The translations under genes and the position numbers were made by a program. From Syngnathus acus (Eukaryota; Chordata; Actinopteri; Syngnathiformes; Syngnathidae): a DNA stretch of 64,000 bases. The DNA lies in assembly GCF_901709675.1 (NCBI RefSeq), contig NC_051095.1:6847956-6911955 (forward strand). Reading direction: 5' to 3'. Each line of letters opens with the position of its first letter. The first letter of the stretch is position 1. The notes under the pieces are model-generated. The model did not search any database and had not been told where the DNA came from. It worked only from the letters and a program-made list of their open reading frames with translations. Shown piece by piece: positions 51,198 through 64,000 of the stretch.

Positions 51198-54100
51198 TTG
51201 GATGTGGATGATTCAGTAGACATTTTCATCATGCTTCTTCTTCATATCCTTCTGGTTCTGAACTTTGGCTGGAGGGTTCGCTGCTCTGAGCCGTCGTCCA
51301 TCACCATCCAGTACCGCGTCTGGGAAGAGCAACCTGCAGGAACCCGGGTGGGCCGGCTGGTGGACGACCTCTTGCAATTGGATCAGGTGGGTCCTTTTGA
51401 GAACTTCCAGATTGTGGAACATGGGTGGGCCCTTCCCTTTGCCATCAACGCCGGAGATGGCGAGGTCTCCACCCAAGGCCAGTTGGACCGGGAGCGGTTG
51501 TGTCGCAGTGCTGACGAGTGCGAAGTGGCCTTTAGCGTCCTGTACAGGAAGAGCGGGGCGGTGCACTGCTTGCGGGTTCACGTGGAGGTGATGGACCTTA
51601 ATGACCACAACCCTAGCTTTGCCAGCCCCGTCCAGGAGCTGGAGATCTCCGAGACGGCCGTCTTACGGATGCGGATTCCTCTGGAGTCTGCAGTGGATCC
51701 AGATGCGGGAGCCAACGGGCTTCAAACCTACTCGTTGTCCACCAACCAGCATTTTGCCTTGGATGTAACTTCTGCGCTAGGTGGGACCAAACAGGCAGAG
51801 CTAGTGGTAATCAAAGAATTGGATCGGGAAGTTCAAGGAACCTTTGAGCTCACCCTGGTGGCGTGGGACAAAGGGAACCCACCAAGGTCTGGGAGTACTT
51901 TAATCCGAGTAAATATTTTGGACTCAAATGATAACAGTCCTACATTTGAAGAAAGTGCCCCCATAGTGGAGATACCTGAGGACACAGAACGTGGGACAAC
52001 AATCATCCACCTCAAAGCCACAGACCCCGATCAGGGCACCAACGGGGAGGTGGAGTATTCGCTGAGTAAGCACTCGCATCCAGATGTTCAGAGGCTTTTC
52101 TTTGTGGATCCACATAGTGGTGCTGTGAGCATCAGAGCTCCTTTGGACTACGAGGCCCAGACGTCCCATGAAGTGGTAGTCCAGGCTCGTGATCTTGGAC
52201 CCAACTCCATTCCTTCACATTGTAAGCTCCATGTCAAGCTGGTGGATGTCAACGACAACGCACCAAGGATCCACATGACCTGGACTCATCCCAGTTCCCC
52301 TGCTGCAATGGTGCTGGAAGGTCTGCCAGCGGGCACCTTCCTCGCCTTGGTGATGGTTTCGGATGCTGACTCAGGAGAAAACGGGAAAGTGACAGCCATG
52401 ATGAAACACGGTTCAGGTCCCTTCCATATTAAGAAGATCCATGGTGAAAATTACATGATCGAAACTGCAGGTGTCTTGGATCGAGAGGAAGTGATGGAAT
52501 ATAACATCACGCTGGTGGCGCAGGATTATGGAGATCCACCGTTGTCCTGCGTGAAACACCTTCCCGTTCGAGTTCTGGATGAAAACGACAATGCGCCGCT
52601 GTTTTCCTCGGCCGTCTACAAAGCCTCATTAAAGGAAAACAACGTGGCAGGCTACCGTGCACTCAAGGTCCACGCGCATGATGCTGACTTGGAGCTCAGT
52701 GGCAGAGTTTTGTACCACCTTCATAACTCCAGCGACGCAAAGACTTCCACCCAGCCCTTCTCCATTCACCCGACCAGCGGCATTGTCAGCGTCCTTCAAC
52801 CTCTGGACTACGAGAAGTACCACTCGTATTTATTTCTGGTGGAGGCTGTGGACCAGGGCCACCCGCCCCTCAGGACCACAGCCACGGTTCAAATTGACAT
52901 CCAGGATGTGAATGACAACTACCCGGTCATTAAGGAACCTCGACCCAATCATGGCGTGGCTCAGCTCATTGTTCCCATCAACGTGGACCATGGGGAGGTT
53001 GTGGCAGAGCTGGGTAGCATCGGCGAGGACGGAACAACCCCTTCGCCCATCAAGCACTCAGTCCGAGAAGGATTCGATGTTTTTTTTGCCTCTACCATAA
53101 AGGCTGAAGATTTCGACTCGGGACTGAACGGACAACTCCAATATTTTATCACCGACGGTAATCCCCATGGCCTCTTCTGGTTAGACCAATCCACGGGCCA
53201 ACTGTTTGTCAATACCACTAACGCCACCCAGCTGGTTGGAAAAACCGTGAAGGTGGACATTTCTGTTTCTGACATGGGGACCCCCAGCCTTTCCACCAAG
53301 GCCACACTGGAGGTGACTTTCATCAACCTCAAGGACCACTTGAAAAACTCAGCCGCTGGGAGCCGGGGGCGGCTCAGCTTTACCATGATGCTGGCCATCT
53401 GCTTGGGGGCGACGTGCCTTCTGCTGCTTCTCGCCATTGCCTCGGTTACAACCTTCTGCAGACCCGACAAAAGAGACTACCGGGCCTACAACTGCAGGCA
53501 GGCCGAGTCTACGTATACCCGCCACCCGCGTCGTCCACAGAAAAACATCAGAAAGTCTGACATTCAGCTGATTCCTGTAATGAGAGAGCGCAAAGAGGAA
53601 ATCCCACTGGATGAGAGCGAGAAGACACCACTCACTTTATCACACGACCAGCGTACAGCGAAACACTTTGAGTTGACACCGATGACGATGAACTCGAGCT
53701 TCCATCCCCAAACGCACCTGGATGGCGATGTCCCTCATGGCAGAACACTGCGAAAGCCCGGAAACATCCAACTGGACGCTGCTTTGCCTTTGACACCGGC
53801 GAGTTCCTATCATACCCTTCGCAAGGCAAGAAACCCGTCGTCAGCGTCTTCTTCAGGATCCCATTCAAGCACGCTGAAGCGGAAGACGGCGGAGGCGACG
53901 GCTTCCACGCCTCAGGCAACCCTCAGGAGACCCAAAATGTCGGAGAGTCGGGGGTCCAGCGATGCGGAACAGCGACAGATCCTCCGGAATCTAGTGCGAC
54001 TATCCATGGCGGCCTTCGCAGACTCCATCGAGCTCTCGTCTGCTTCTCCGGAAGTGCAAGTGAGTCCGCAAGTCTCTGTTTTGGGGGGTTCCTAACCTAA

Positions 54101-56838
54101 TTGACATGCATGATTTTAGTTACATATGGCAAGAGGTGACCATATGTGTGTCATGGCCGCCAACCTGTTCAGGGTGTACCCCACCTACTGCCCAAAGTCA
54201 GTTGAGTGCTAACATGCTAATGCTAATGATACGTTCCCCATAGGTTGTTGTCTTGCAAATCGTACAAACTGCCTTGTGAATATGCGTACTGTTATGCTGT
54301 GCTTCTGAGCAACATTGTATGGCAGTACTAAGATAGAACTACGTGATGTCCATCTATCACATGCCTTCAATTTTCATTCCAATCGGACGTGGGCAGGGCT
54401 CCAGTTACTTTGACTTTTACGACTTGACTTGACCTGACCTGACTTTGTGTTAATAATTTCCCTAAATCTTCTCAATGTCCTTTTAATGCCAGTCTTATTT
54501 ACTCTCTGGCTTAGTCTGTGCATTAATTGTGTTGGCCCGCCATTGCCAATATGGATTCAACATGTGCTTACAGTTAGCGTGTCGCTAATTAACTTACACC
54601 CCTTCCCCATTGGCTCCCTCTCTCGCCGTCCCCCGCAGGCTTTGAAATTAATCTGAAGTCCATTAGAGAATTGGAAGGAACACACACATGCACGCATACA
54701 CACACACACTCGTGTCTGAGTAAGTCATCAAACAGGAGCCTGGAAAAAATCAGTGAGGCTGTGTGTGTCTGTTAGGTGAGTGATGAGTGTGATGGGCAAA
54801 AAGCAGAAAGTGTATTCATGCTCTTGTGTATCATTCGTCAGTGTCATCTGCCTCCAGAGACTGCTTTCAACTCAAGATCACATATCAATGCACAATGAAT
54901 GTGTGTGCGTGTTTGTAAGTTAACACCATCGCTCCGCTTTGACAAAACGAGGCAAAATGTCACTTTTGCTACAAAGGCAAACAAGTGAAAAGATTTGAAG
55001 CCAGTCACATTCATAAGAAAGCTATTATTTTTAAACACTAAATTTACTTTGTTTTAGGCCACTTGAGCAAATTTAGGGAGAACTATTTAGATCAGGAAAC
55101 ATATTTTGAGATGAAAAAAAAAACCTGATCACATCATCACATCATTAAAGTCAGTAGTAGTGTCAACAGCCGAGTAGTCAGAAGTTGTCAGTAGTAGTCA
55201 GCAGCCACAGTGTTAGTAGTGGTTAATACTAGTCGTCATTAGTAGTGCTAAGTAGGTCGCACTTGCTAGTAGCAAGGGCGGGCCTCTTGCTGCCACATTA
55301 GAGGTTTATCTGTAGAGTCATCGTTTATAGAACTATTCATCACCTTGAGGAAAAGGAAGCAGTTAGTGTTTCTACCCAGCATGCATCACTCTTCACGCGC
55401 CCTGGTGGCCTATTTGGCAGAAGAACTGCTTCGGACGTCGGCCTCCTCCCTCTGACTTGGAGAGGAAGTTTTGCATGTTACGCGCACACAGACCATGCAC
55501 ACATTTCAGCGTCCATCCTGGAAGGAAGGCAGCCAAAAAAAAAAGAATAGACTTTTTTATGCTCAGGTCACTTCCTGCAGAGCACACGTGCAAAAACACA
55601 CAAAGTCATATATTTGTCTACACACACACACACGTTGAGAGATTAACCTTCTCTATGATGGACATCAGCAGCTGCTTCTCCCGTAATAAAAACACACATG
55701 TAATAAAAACACACACACACACACACACACACACAGCTTACAGGATTTCTACAAGACTTAATTATATGAAAGTCATAATGTCGCATGACTTACGCATGTC
55801 ACGAAAGAGCCAGTACTTTGTATGTAGTAGAGGTCCGGAGTCACAACTTGCTTGCATACATCCCAGCCCCCAAACACACTCTCCTCTCTTTTATTATTTT
55901 GCTGTTGATAGAATTTTGATGTTTGTGTCGTCTCGCAGCAGATTTCGCAGCTGCTGTCGCTCCTCCGTCAAGGTCAGCTGCAGCCTCGGACCAACTTCCG
56001 CGGAAACAAATACTCTCACCGAGCCGCTGGGAGGTCAGTCTGTATCCTCTCTCATCTTCTTCCTCTTTGCACACAAATAAAGCACAACATTTTGACAAGT
56101 TTGCAAATCCTAGACCAACTTTTGGGAGTATTCGACTTTCGGGGTATGTTCCCAACATTTTGACCATCTCATGAAACTGAATAAGGTGGTGGAAGAATTA
56201 GGGACAGCCGTCAGTATGATGCAGTATTGCAAAGATAAACACTGGAAGTTTTGTGAAGACTCATGAGTGTGATTGTGTGGGCGAGACATTTTCCATGCTT
56301 AAAATAAACATAACGGACAAACAGGAAGTCAAACAATCACAAGAAGTGAGACATCACCTGACTCTTGATTTTGAGCAAAAACTGTACACAACAGAATTTT
56401 AACTGAGGTATTTTGGTTGTGTGTGCACGCTTCATAGATATGCAGGTCAGGACTGTCCTGATTGGCAAAGCACCAAGGATAGCGGGCATGGCGAGAGCGA
56501 GGCAGGGGACATGGACTGGGACGCGGGCAGGGACTCGCCCATCGACCCCCAACTTGAGGAGGGACTGCATAACTTGCTCAATCACTCTGGTGCGTTCAAG
56601 CATGAGTATTATATTAGCATTAATTAGTTAGCATGCTAACTAGTAAACTTAATTCGTTATTTGCAGAATGTGACCTGTGTTGTGATCTGCATTTTACGTT
56701 CATATTCAACCTTCAAATTATCTGTGTTAATAAGCATGTTTGTGAGTCATGTGAATGTGTGTGTGCTTTTCTGTCTTCCTGCTATTGTGATGGTCTGAGC
56801 CCTGAGGCTCCTTAAGGAGGGAATTACCTTGGACAAAC

Positions 56839-56895
<57 letters not shown>

Positions 56896-58788
56896 ACCTA
56901 TATAGTGTGCGTGTGTGCAGGTGTGTGCGCGCTGGTGTGGGCTCTTTGAATCCGCCGCCAACATTCCAATTCCCTTTTTTTCCTTTTGGGCCCGTTGACT
57001 TTTTTCTTTTCCTTCCTGCGAGGTGGGGATTTAGTTACACTTCAAGAGGAGGAGAAGAAGTGAATTAATGCAATATCCATCTTCTGTACGGCTGAAGTCT
57101 GGTGGGGGAGGGTGGCGGGTGAGATGGAGTAAAGAATCAAGTCGATCAAAAAAAAACCCAATGAAACACCCACTGCCCTCAAAAACATTGAAGAGTTAAA
57201 TATAGAGAATGAAAATTAAAAATCAAGATGGAAGTAAATGTGAAGCAAGAAAACATTAAGCGCCAAATCAATATTTTAACAACTAAAAATCACAAGGAAA
57301 ACTGCAGAAGATATTAAACCGACCGAAAACACAGGTTGAAACTGGAACTTGTGGGCCGCCAGATAGTCATGCTAACCGGATGGTCCACCATGTTTTTCTC
57401 TGTTTTTTTCCCCCCAGCTAAAACTTTAAAAGGTTTTCAAAAGGATCTAAACTTCTTAAACAAAGACAGGAAAAAAGGGGCGCCAGATCCCTAACTACTG
57501 CTTGTGTGTGTGCGCGCATGCACACATTAATGGCTTGCACGTGGTTGAGTTCGAACAAAGGAGGCAACTGAACTTCTTTTGAAAACATCATCTGGAACGA
57601 TTCCTGTTTGCCATTTGAAAGTTGTTGTTAAAACAGAGAATAAATGAAAATAGAACAGAAAAAGAAATATCAGCATTGAGTCAGTAAAAGATATCAAGGC
57701 TGTCGTCACGGCAACTACACAAACAGGAAGCACGGAAGACACCAATCACAAAAATAGCAATAACGTGACATTCGTGTTCTTACAGAAGACATCAGCGACC
57801 CATCGTGGATGGCGCGTCTGTCTGTGACCCTTTCGGGAGATTACCATGACAATGTCTTCGTGCCCAACGAACCGCCATCCGATGACAGCGAGCTGATGCC
57901 GCGTCACGCCTTGGACTCCTCATCTTCCTTCTCCACTTTTGGTACCACAACAGAAATTTGTGCCGATCATTGTGTCGCGTAATGCTATTTGATGATATTT
58001 TTAATTTTCTGGCTCTAAAACTGCATTGTCACATTAGGAAATAAGTAAAAAAACAACAACCAATGCCAGTTGGAGATAGCAATGTCGCCCTTGTAATGTC
58101 TGTCATGAGTAGACCAACCAAAAACAACCCCACCAAAAACACAAGAAGTCAGCCATTTTGGTTAGATGGAGCCATTTTAGGAATCTTTTTGACATTTATG
58201 ATAAAACTTAGTGCCAGCACCTCACTTAAAGAATGCATCTGGTGGATATCTATTGGGACTAGCCCCACAAAAAATGCCTCAAGCAGCACTCTCTGAAAAG
58301 ACGCAAGAAGCCATTTTGGATTAAAGCAGCCATTTTAGGGATAAGACACAAGTCAGTTTAGAAAGCACTAGACTAGTTTGGTAGACTTTTATTGAGTTGG
58401 ACCACAAAATAGTCTCAAAATGCCACAAAGGTCTTTGTGTTTGGTTGTAAGGCATTTCTATATTTTCATCTTTAAGTGTGCCAATAATCATGATCATAAA
58501 TGATAAATGTACACATCCATAAACACATTTCAAATGGGACTCCTCTTGTTACCTCTCTCAGGGAAAACCCCAGACAAGGACGGCCCACTGGGCGGGGCTT
58601 TGCTCTCGGAGGTCAGCACACTCTTTGAAATGCTGATGACGCAGAAAGCCGACGCCCACCCTGGCCCTCGAGCCGACGTCCTCTACCGGCTGTCCTCGGC
58701 GTATCGTCGTTCGTTGGAGGCGGACCCAGCTATGCCCGCTACGAGCAGCCCAATGCGAGGTCTGGCTTCGCATCCTGGACGCTTTTAA
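51198..58788 (+). CDS. pcdh12: Protocadherin-12 (VE-cadherin-2)
   Basis: Homophilic adhesion protein, mainly endothelial in mammals. Five exons: 51198-54059, 55939-56033, 56438-56589, 57786-57941 and 58562-58788, closing to 1163 codons (human 1184). The large first exon holds the signal peptide, six cadherin repeats, the membrane segment and much of the tail. Calcium-binding linkers are VMDLNDHNP (about residue 131), ILDSNDNSP (240), LVDVNDNAP (348), VLDENDNAP (459) and IQDVNDNYP (568). The membrane segment is at about 724-756, followed by [16 protein letters not shown] and [16 protein letters not shown]. Exons 2-5 match the PCDH12 tail: [36 protein letters not shown] and [18 protein letters not shown]. 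The first ATG gives [13 protein letters not shown]; the second at 51231 ([13 protein letters not shown]) gives a cleaner signal peptide and may be the real start. The C-terminus is GLASHPGRF. Confidence 0.96.
55130..55262. repeat. Degenerate (AGT)n tract in pcdh12 intron 1
   Basis: agtagtag and gtcagtagt variants recur over about 130 bp. Confidence 0.6.
56841..56892. repeat. (GT)n microsatellite in pcdh12 intron 3
   Basis: About 26 GT units. Confidence 0.95.
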
Positions 58789-59917
58789 CACTGGGAGCCA
58801 AAGAAATCACATGAAGTGAGTCTTATGTCTGATCATCTCATTTTGTTCTTTAATTTAAACCACTAAGTGATTTGTATATGCTTGACTGCAACATTTCCGA
58901 ACCAAAAGGTAAAAAGATGCACAGTGTGTCCAGATGGTGCTTAAATGACCCAAATTTGCCTTGACTGTCGCCCAAATATGACCAAAACAAAGATTTTGGT
59001 TATTCATCATATCCTTTGCAGTCTGGGGAACAAAAAGGGAAGGTAGCCATTTCAAAACCAAAATGGCTGCCTTGCTCTATCTTTTCAGTTGTGTCTTCTA
59101 GAGACCTTTTTGGAGATCATCTCATGACAGCCTGATGTTTATCAAATTTTGTTAGCTACGTGAGCCCGACTTGAAAAAAAAAAAAATCATGTAGAATAGT
59201 TACTCTGTTAAATGGCAAATTCTGAGTATCGAAAACGATAGACCCAACCAAAAATCCCAATCATGCATTGTAATGTACAAATTTCCAAAGCAAGACTATG
59301 ATGTCATTTTGTTTTGGAAGTTTCATATTTCGTATTTGAATATTAATTTGGGTGATTCTATGTTGTGCGATCGCCGCACAGTGACAAACATGAAGTCAAA
59401 CTGCCAAGCAAACAATGACAGCTTAGGAAAAAAAAAAGGCAATTTTGACACGTTTGAGTGTTTTAATGTCAAATGCTAATTGCACTGACAAATGAGCAGG
59501 GGTTTTTACGGAACCCAGTTTTGTTTTGCGTCAACACTGAATCAAATTTGATTTTATAAAGGAAGAAGACTTTGTCTTTGAGGACAAAATGAGAAATTGT
59601 CATGACAAAGTTGCCGGGTGGATACAATGAAAGGGGGGAAACAGGAAGTGTGAGAAAGGAAGTAGCTAAATGAAAGGAGGTCAATGGCTACCAGATTGAT
59701 GTTTTTGTTTTAAAATGGCTTATTAAGTGAGGTAAACCTTATGTATGGCTGTGGGGGGCTTATGTATGGGGAGGGGGCAGCTTGGCAGATGTTCACCTGC
59801 TGAGAACTCATGTTGACTGATGAGCAGACTTGAAATGCTACAAACTATTGTTCATGGGAGGAAAAGCACTCTGTACATAATTCTGGTTCCTTATCACATG
59901 TTTGTATGTTTCTTTCC

Positions 59918-59923
59918 AATAAA
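59918..59923 (+). terminator. Candidate pcdh12 polyadenylation signal
   Basis: AATAAA about 1.13 kb after the stop codon, followed by a GT-rich stretch (acgtgtgtgtgtgttgg at 59941), the arrangement expected for a cleavage site. Confidence 0.6.
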
Positions 59924-60040
59924 CTGAAAATGATGTTGAAACGTGTGTGTGTGTTGGTGTATGTGAGCGTTTGGTTGGTGCACTGGTCCCCTCTATTGGT
60001 CATTAAATGGATCACACCCGTGGATAAACCTCTGGATTCC

Positions 60041-60042
60041 AG

Positions 60043-60078
<36 letters not shown>

Positions 60079-60081
60079 TTT
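60041..60081. repeat. (TTTA)n microsatellite
   Basis: About ten tttA units just past the putative pcdh12 mRNA end. A similar tract is at 46808-46845 in gm2a intron 1. Confidence 0.9.
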
Positions 60082-60229
60082 TAGCTCTGCAACGTTGGAC
60101 TATCGATTAATTATTAATTATTATTTCTTTTTTATTTTTGTCATTTGCGTTTAATTATGAACAAAAGATCTTGACAGATGATGCCAACAGCCAGTTAAGA
60201 TAAATATTGAAAATGACAATAAAGAAAAA

Positions 60230-60790
60230 TAACAAAGAAAATGATTTTTAAAAAAGCCACAGAAATAAAAACAAAAAGGTCAATCATGAGCGTGATATTG
60301 ACAAAAACAAAAATGGGCAACAATGACAAAAACAGGTATAACCATCATGACAATATGAACAAAAAAGGTTAAAACAGGTGACGACAGCAAAATAAATAAG
60401 CACAAAACCCACTTTAAAGACAACATAAAAATCACAACAATAGCTATGATAAGAACTGAAATGAAACCACACAAATAATATATATAACAATAAATGCAAT
60501 AATAGAGAAAAAAACCCAATGACGACAACAACATTAACAACACTCACAGCAATACAATATAGTCCAACAGTGGCAAAACGACCAAAACCATGTTCACAAA
60601 AAAAGGACAACTTAACAAAAACTTGCCCTTGAAAAGAAATCTAAAGATAACAAAATGGGCAACAATGACAAAACAACCTCAACAACAACAAAATAACCAC
60701 AAAAACAACCACCGTCACAGCAAACGAAAACGACAAACAAAACGGACAACAATGTCAAAAAGGAAGCGTCACAGAAAGAATTACAAAATC
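60230..60790. repeat. A-rich, strand-asymmetric low-complexity block ('acaatgacaaaaac' motif)
   Basis: Motifs like caacaatgacaaaa and aacaacaac recur; T is scarce in long stretches. Minus-strand open frames of 87-150 codons through it look like hydrophobic proteins only because the complement is T-rich. Confidence 0.65.
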
Positions 60791-62691
60791 TGATGGAAAT
60801 TTGTAGGCATGTAGAAGGCTTTGATGTGAGATGGTGTTCGTATACTGCCTGAGCTTTGTTGTCATGGCAACCTAAGTGAAATATAATAAAAAACGGAAAG
60901 GCTGTTAAAGTGGACAAATCCTCTCTCCCACGCTGCCATTTGCCATGTTGAATAGGGTGTGTCGCATATTTAGCCCCCGTCGCACATTTGTCTTGATGAT
61001 GAGGTGAAAAGGTTCCCGCGCTAAGCTCGACTAGGCCTCCATACATCAGCTCGATATTCAACAAACGCTGACTCGGCTTGCTTCGTCTTCCACTTAGACG
61101 TTAGTTGGAAATCCAAAGAAAGATTTAGAGTGCAGGCGAACGAACGAGCGAGCGAAAAATAGCAAAACAAACACTTTGCTTCTCTGGCAGCCTACACGTG
61201 CGCTCGCGGCTAATGCGCTTTGGTATTAAATGTGCCACAGCAACTTGGAATATGAGCAGAAATGTAATAAAAATCTGATTAAAAGCAGTCCGCTAGTGAA
61301 GTTCAGAGTCCGGCAGCGCGGCACACAAGTAAAAGTAACAGAAATATTAGCCAAACAATAAAAGTAATGTTTAATTTTCTTGTCATCATCTTGATACACC
61401 AACTTAAAGCCCAGAATTCGACAAGGAATGTTTGCATAAAAAAAAGTAACAAAACTACAGCAAAGTTGCAGCAACACAATGAAAAGGTCATCACTTGATT
61501 TTAAACGTACTCAACACTCTAGATGAACACTGTCAGAGCTGACTTCATAAAACAACAACCGCAACACATTAAGTTGGAGAATTTATCACATTTATTGGAA
61601 GATTTTTTCTTCTCATGTTGTTGCAGATCAAACCACCAGAGGACAGCAGCCTCCTGCAGATAAACGTCTGACAGTAGACCATTACAGTCAGTCTTGTTTT
61701 CCCTCCCAGGGTCAAACGCCTTAAAAAGCAAAAATATAAGTCAAAGCAAAATGCGAATTATTGATTTTGATGAACTCCAGGAGGTGCATACAGTACGCCG
61801 GCAGTCTACTTTTTGGCACTAGAATAATCAGAATGACGATAAATGAGACAAAATAATGATGAAAATCAGAATGTTTTGCACAAGCTAACAAAGCCCATCC
61901 GAATGTTAGCTTTAATAAGCGGTAGGCGTTGTGATTTGCGTTAGCGTCAACTGCTGATGGGGTTCCGACCTGCCTCCATTCTAGCTGGGAGGCCTACGTG
62001 GGAGGGGGTCCGATTCCAAATGATGAGAGATGGCCGAGGCGATGCGGAAAAACAAAAGTAGGCGACAGAGACAAATGAAGGGATGCTCACATGTATGAAG
62101 AGCGCCGGCCGTTGCCGAAGCCCAGACTCTCTTCCAATTGGAAAGTTGACCAATCTCAGGCCAAATAAATCAACATTTGGAGGTTTTCACATTTGCAAAA
62201 TTGTTGCAGCTGTGTTCGTGGAGGGAGACGCTTCCATTTGCAGGTGTGAAATCCAAAAGGTCCATCGAAAAATTCAGCCCCTGATGCTGAGAGCTTGAAG
62301 CGAGCATTTTAGGCTCATTTTGGTTATTCATGCAAATTCAGATTCCACAGTCAGTTTGACAGGATGAGATAAAATTTGGTAGGCATGTCTGTTGTGATTA
62401 GACACAAAAAAAACATCTTGAGAAGTCATTAAACAGATTCTTATTTTTAATAAATCCTCCAAAGGCAGTTTGGGGGATCAAGACAATCTGGGGCCAAAGT
62501 TGGTGACATTGCCGCCATTTTGTTTTTATAAAGCCATGTGATCTGCCTGTCCAGATTAGTAAGAGACAACAGCTGAGGAGAAGTCGGCAAGTTGTAACCC
62601 GTCAGCTTGATGAGCAACATATCCGGACAACCAGTCACAAAAAAATCTCGTTTCACTTGTTGGACCATATCTGACTTGGGTCTTTGCAAGC

Positions 62692-62728
62692 AAGTCAAGT
62701 CAAGTCAAGTCAAGTCAAGTCAAGTCAA
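62692..62728. repeat. (AAGTC)n pentanucleotide microsatellite
   Basis: About seven perfect copies. Confidence 0.95.
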
Positions 62729-62799
62729 GGTAAGTAGCCCTAAATCACAAGCAAATGTGATTCCAAGCATACCAATGGTCAAGTTGATATTATTTGATA

Positions 62800-63060
62800 T
62801 GCGTTGTCTTCTTTATGTTGTTGTCTTCATGTTTTTTGCATCGCCATTTCTGTGTTCTTGTCATTGTCTTGCCGTCTTCATTTTACTTTTTTGTTTTGCC
62901 ATCTTCGAGGCATCACCTTGTGGTGGTCTTCAAGTTCCTGTCTTTGCCTTGCCATTTTTGCACTTTTGTGTTGCCATCATTTGTGTTGGCGTACCTGCCT
63001 TGCCCTCCTCGTGCCACCGTCTTTGTGTTGTCATATTTGCCGCCCCCGCCATTCGCTGAC
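62800..63060. repeat. Degenerate T/G/C-rich array ('ttgccatctttgtgttgtc')
   Basis: Variants of cttgccatttttg, tgtgttgccatc and tgccgtcttc recur every 15-25 bp. The motif is roughly the reverse complement of the acaatgacaa block at 60230-60790. Confidence 0.55.
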
Positions 63061-64000
63061 CTCATTTGGTGGGTTAATGAGAACAAAAGACGGACGGCTG
63101 GCTGCGGATTGTTAAAAGGTTGGGCCGCTTCCCCGTTGCCTTGTAGCGAAGCGTAACACCTCGTGATGCCGAAATGCCACCCATCAATCACACCAGCGCT
63201 CGGCCAACGTCATTAACCACGAGAGAAACTTCACAATCGCCCTCAGGCTAACGTACGATCGCAACATAAATATCATTATTAATATCAAAATCAATATTCA
63301 TGAATATCGATAGTAGTGTAAAGCATATATGCAGAACATGAACAGTGCTGATGGAAGACCTTTCTTTCTTGATTGTTTATATGATTTAAAAAGAATGATA
63401 CAGGACAATGTACTGTATGTGGTGTTTCAAATACTTGAATTGACTTGAGCATGACTAATAATTTGGAGGACCTGTGAGAAATCCTAAGGACTAGTGAAGA
63501 CTTGTTCCAAGTTTTGGAGACTCGTAACATCTCAAGAGGATTTATTTGGAGGACTCAAAAGAACTTGTAAAGACTGTGACTACTCTTTAGAAATGTTGTA
63601 GTCTTGAGGACCTCATGATGAAGCTATCTTGTTGCTATGCTGCTAAACCACAGTGTGTGTATATATATAGATATATAAAAAAGATAGAATTCTGTCATAA
63701 CAAAAGCAGCTCAGACAAAGTATCGAGATTTTTTTTGTTCATTTATGTCAGACAGAAATTTCTCAGCGGAGCCTCGACATGTTCTGGGAAAGACTAAAAA
63801 TATGTTGCGCATTTCAGACGAATGTCAATGAGAGAGATTCTTCCTCGTCAAAACTAATAAACTCTTAATTTATTTGAATTCGCTTCCAACAAACCACAAA
63901 ACATGATGGTGCACTGAGTTGGGACATTTCAATTTTCGGGGTGTGTGTTTGGACATCACTCAAAAGCATCACTCCAAAATATTGAAGTTCATCTGGAATG

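Larger units (their letters stand above)
60791..64000. other. Right-hand spacer, no gene seen
   Basis: Includes the (AAGTC)n pentanucleotide tract (62692-62728), a degenerate 'ttgccatctttgtgttgtc' block (62800-63060), a 'gaggacttgtgaagact' degenerate block (63425-63610) and TA tracts near 63660. Open frames up to 120-150 codons at 62600-63160 follow the low-complexity block and are not credible genes. Confidence 0.5.

Noticed and set aside
60280-61064. Minus-strand frames of 87-150 codons resembling membrane proteins
   Set aside because: The region is A-rich low-complexity DNA; its T-rich complement codes for hydrophobic residues by composition alone.
62607-63159. Overlapping plus-strand frames of 103-150 codons in three frames
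   Set aside because: Three overlapping frames over a degenerate repeat block, with no recognisable domain, indicate composition rather than a gene.

Overview
The window looks like nuclear DNA of a ray-finned (teleost, probably percomorph) fish. Its genes are split by short introns (often 80-600 bp) with vertebrate splice signals. Their products read as fish versions of vertebrate proteins, and the spacers carry CA/GT microsatellites, small hAT and Tigger-like transposons, and an L2/Maui-type LINE tail typical of fish. There is no sign of bacterial or organellar DNA. The species cannot be named from the sequence alone.

Layout, left to right. mgat4b (minus, 1766-12059) is a Golgi N-glycan branching enzyme; its last roughly 100 codons lie beyond the left edge and its 6.5-kb first intron holds a complete hAT element. 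Next is a minus-strand gene for a predicted GPI-anchored four-Ig-domain surface protein (14211-16508) that I cannot name. A repeat-rich spacer with a clean 902-bp hAT element (19030-19931) follows. dgkq (minus, 20693-28565, 23 exons) is diacylglycerol kinase theta; its last exon contains an in-frame 60-bp minisatellite. thoc3 (minus, 30632-34351) is an mRNA-export WD40 protein, and it stands head to head with a shootin gene (plus, 35124-44958, 17 exons). gm2a (plus, 46692-48538) is the GM2 ganglioside activator, with a perfect CLEAR-type palindrome in its promoter. pcdh12 (plus, 51198-58788, 5 exons) is a protocadherin. From 59.9 kb to the end I see only low-complexity sequence.

The genes do not form one pathway; this is a syntenic block. 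From general knowledge of the human genome, mgat4b, thoc3, gm2a and pcdh12 all have human counterparts on 5q, while dgkq (4p) and shootin (10q) do not, so the block mixes ancestral segments. Exon boundaries below were read by eye from splice sites and reading phase, and every complete gene closes to a whole number of codons.

The main points for a second look are the four-Ig GPI protein with two non-canonical N-terminal domains, the polymorphism-prone coding minisatellite in dgkq, a 37-bp-period array of X-box-like palindromes in dgkq intron 1, the CLEAR-like palindrome at gm2a together with two more inside a hAT transposon, and the many unrelated degenerate minisatellites in introns and spacers.
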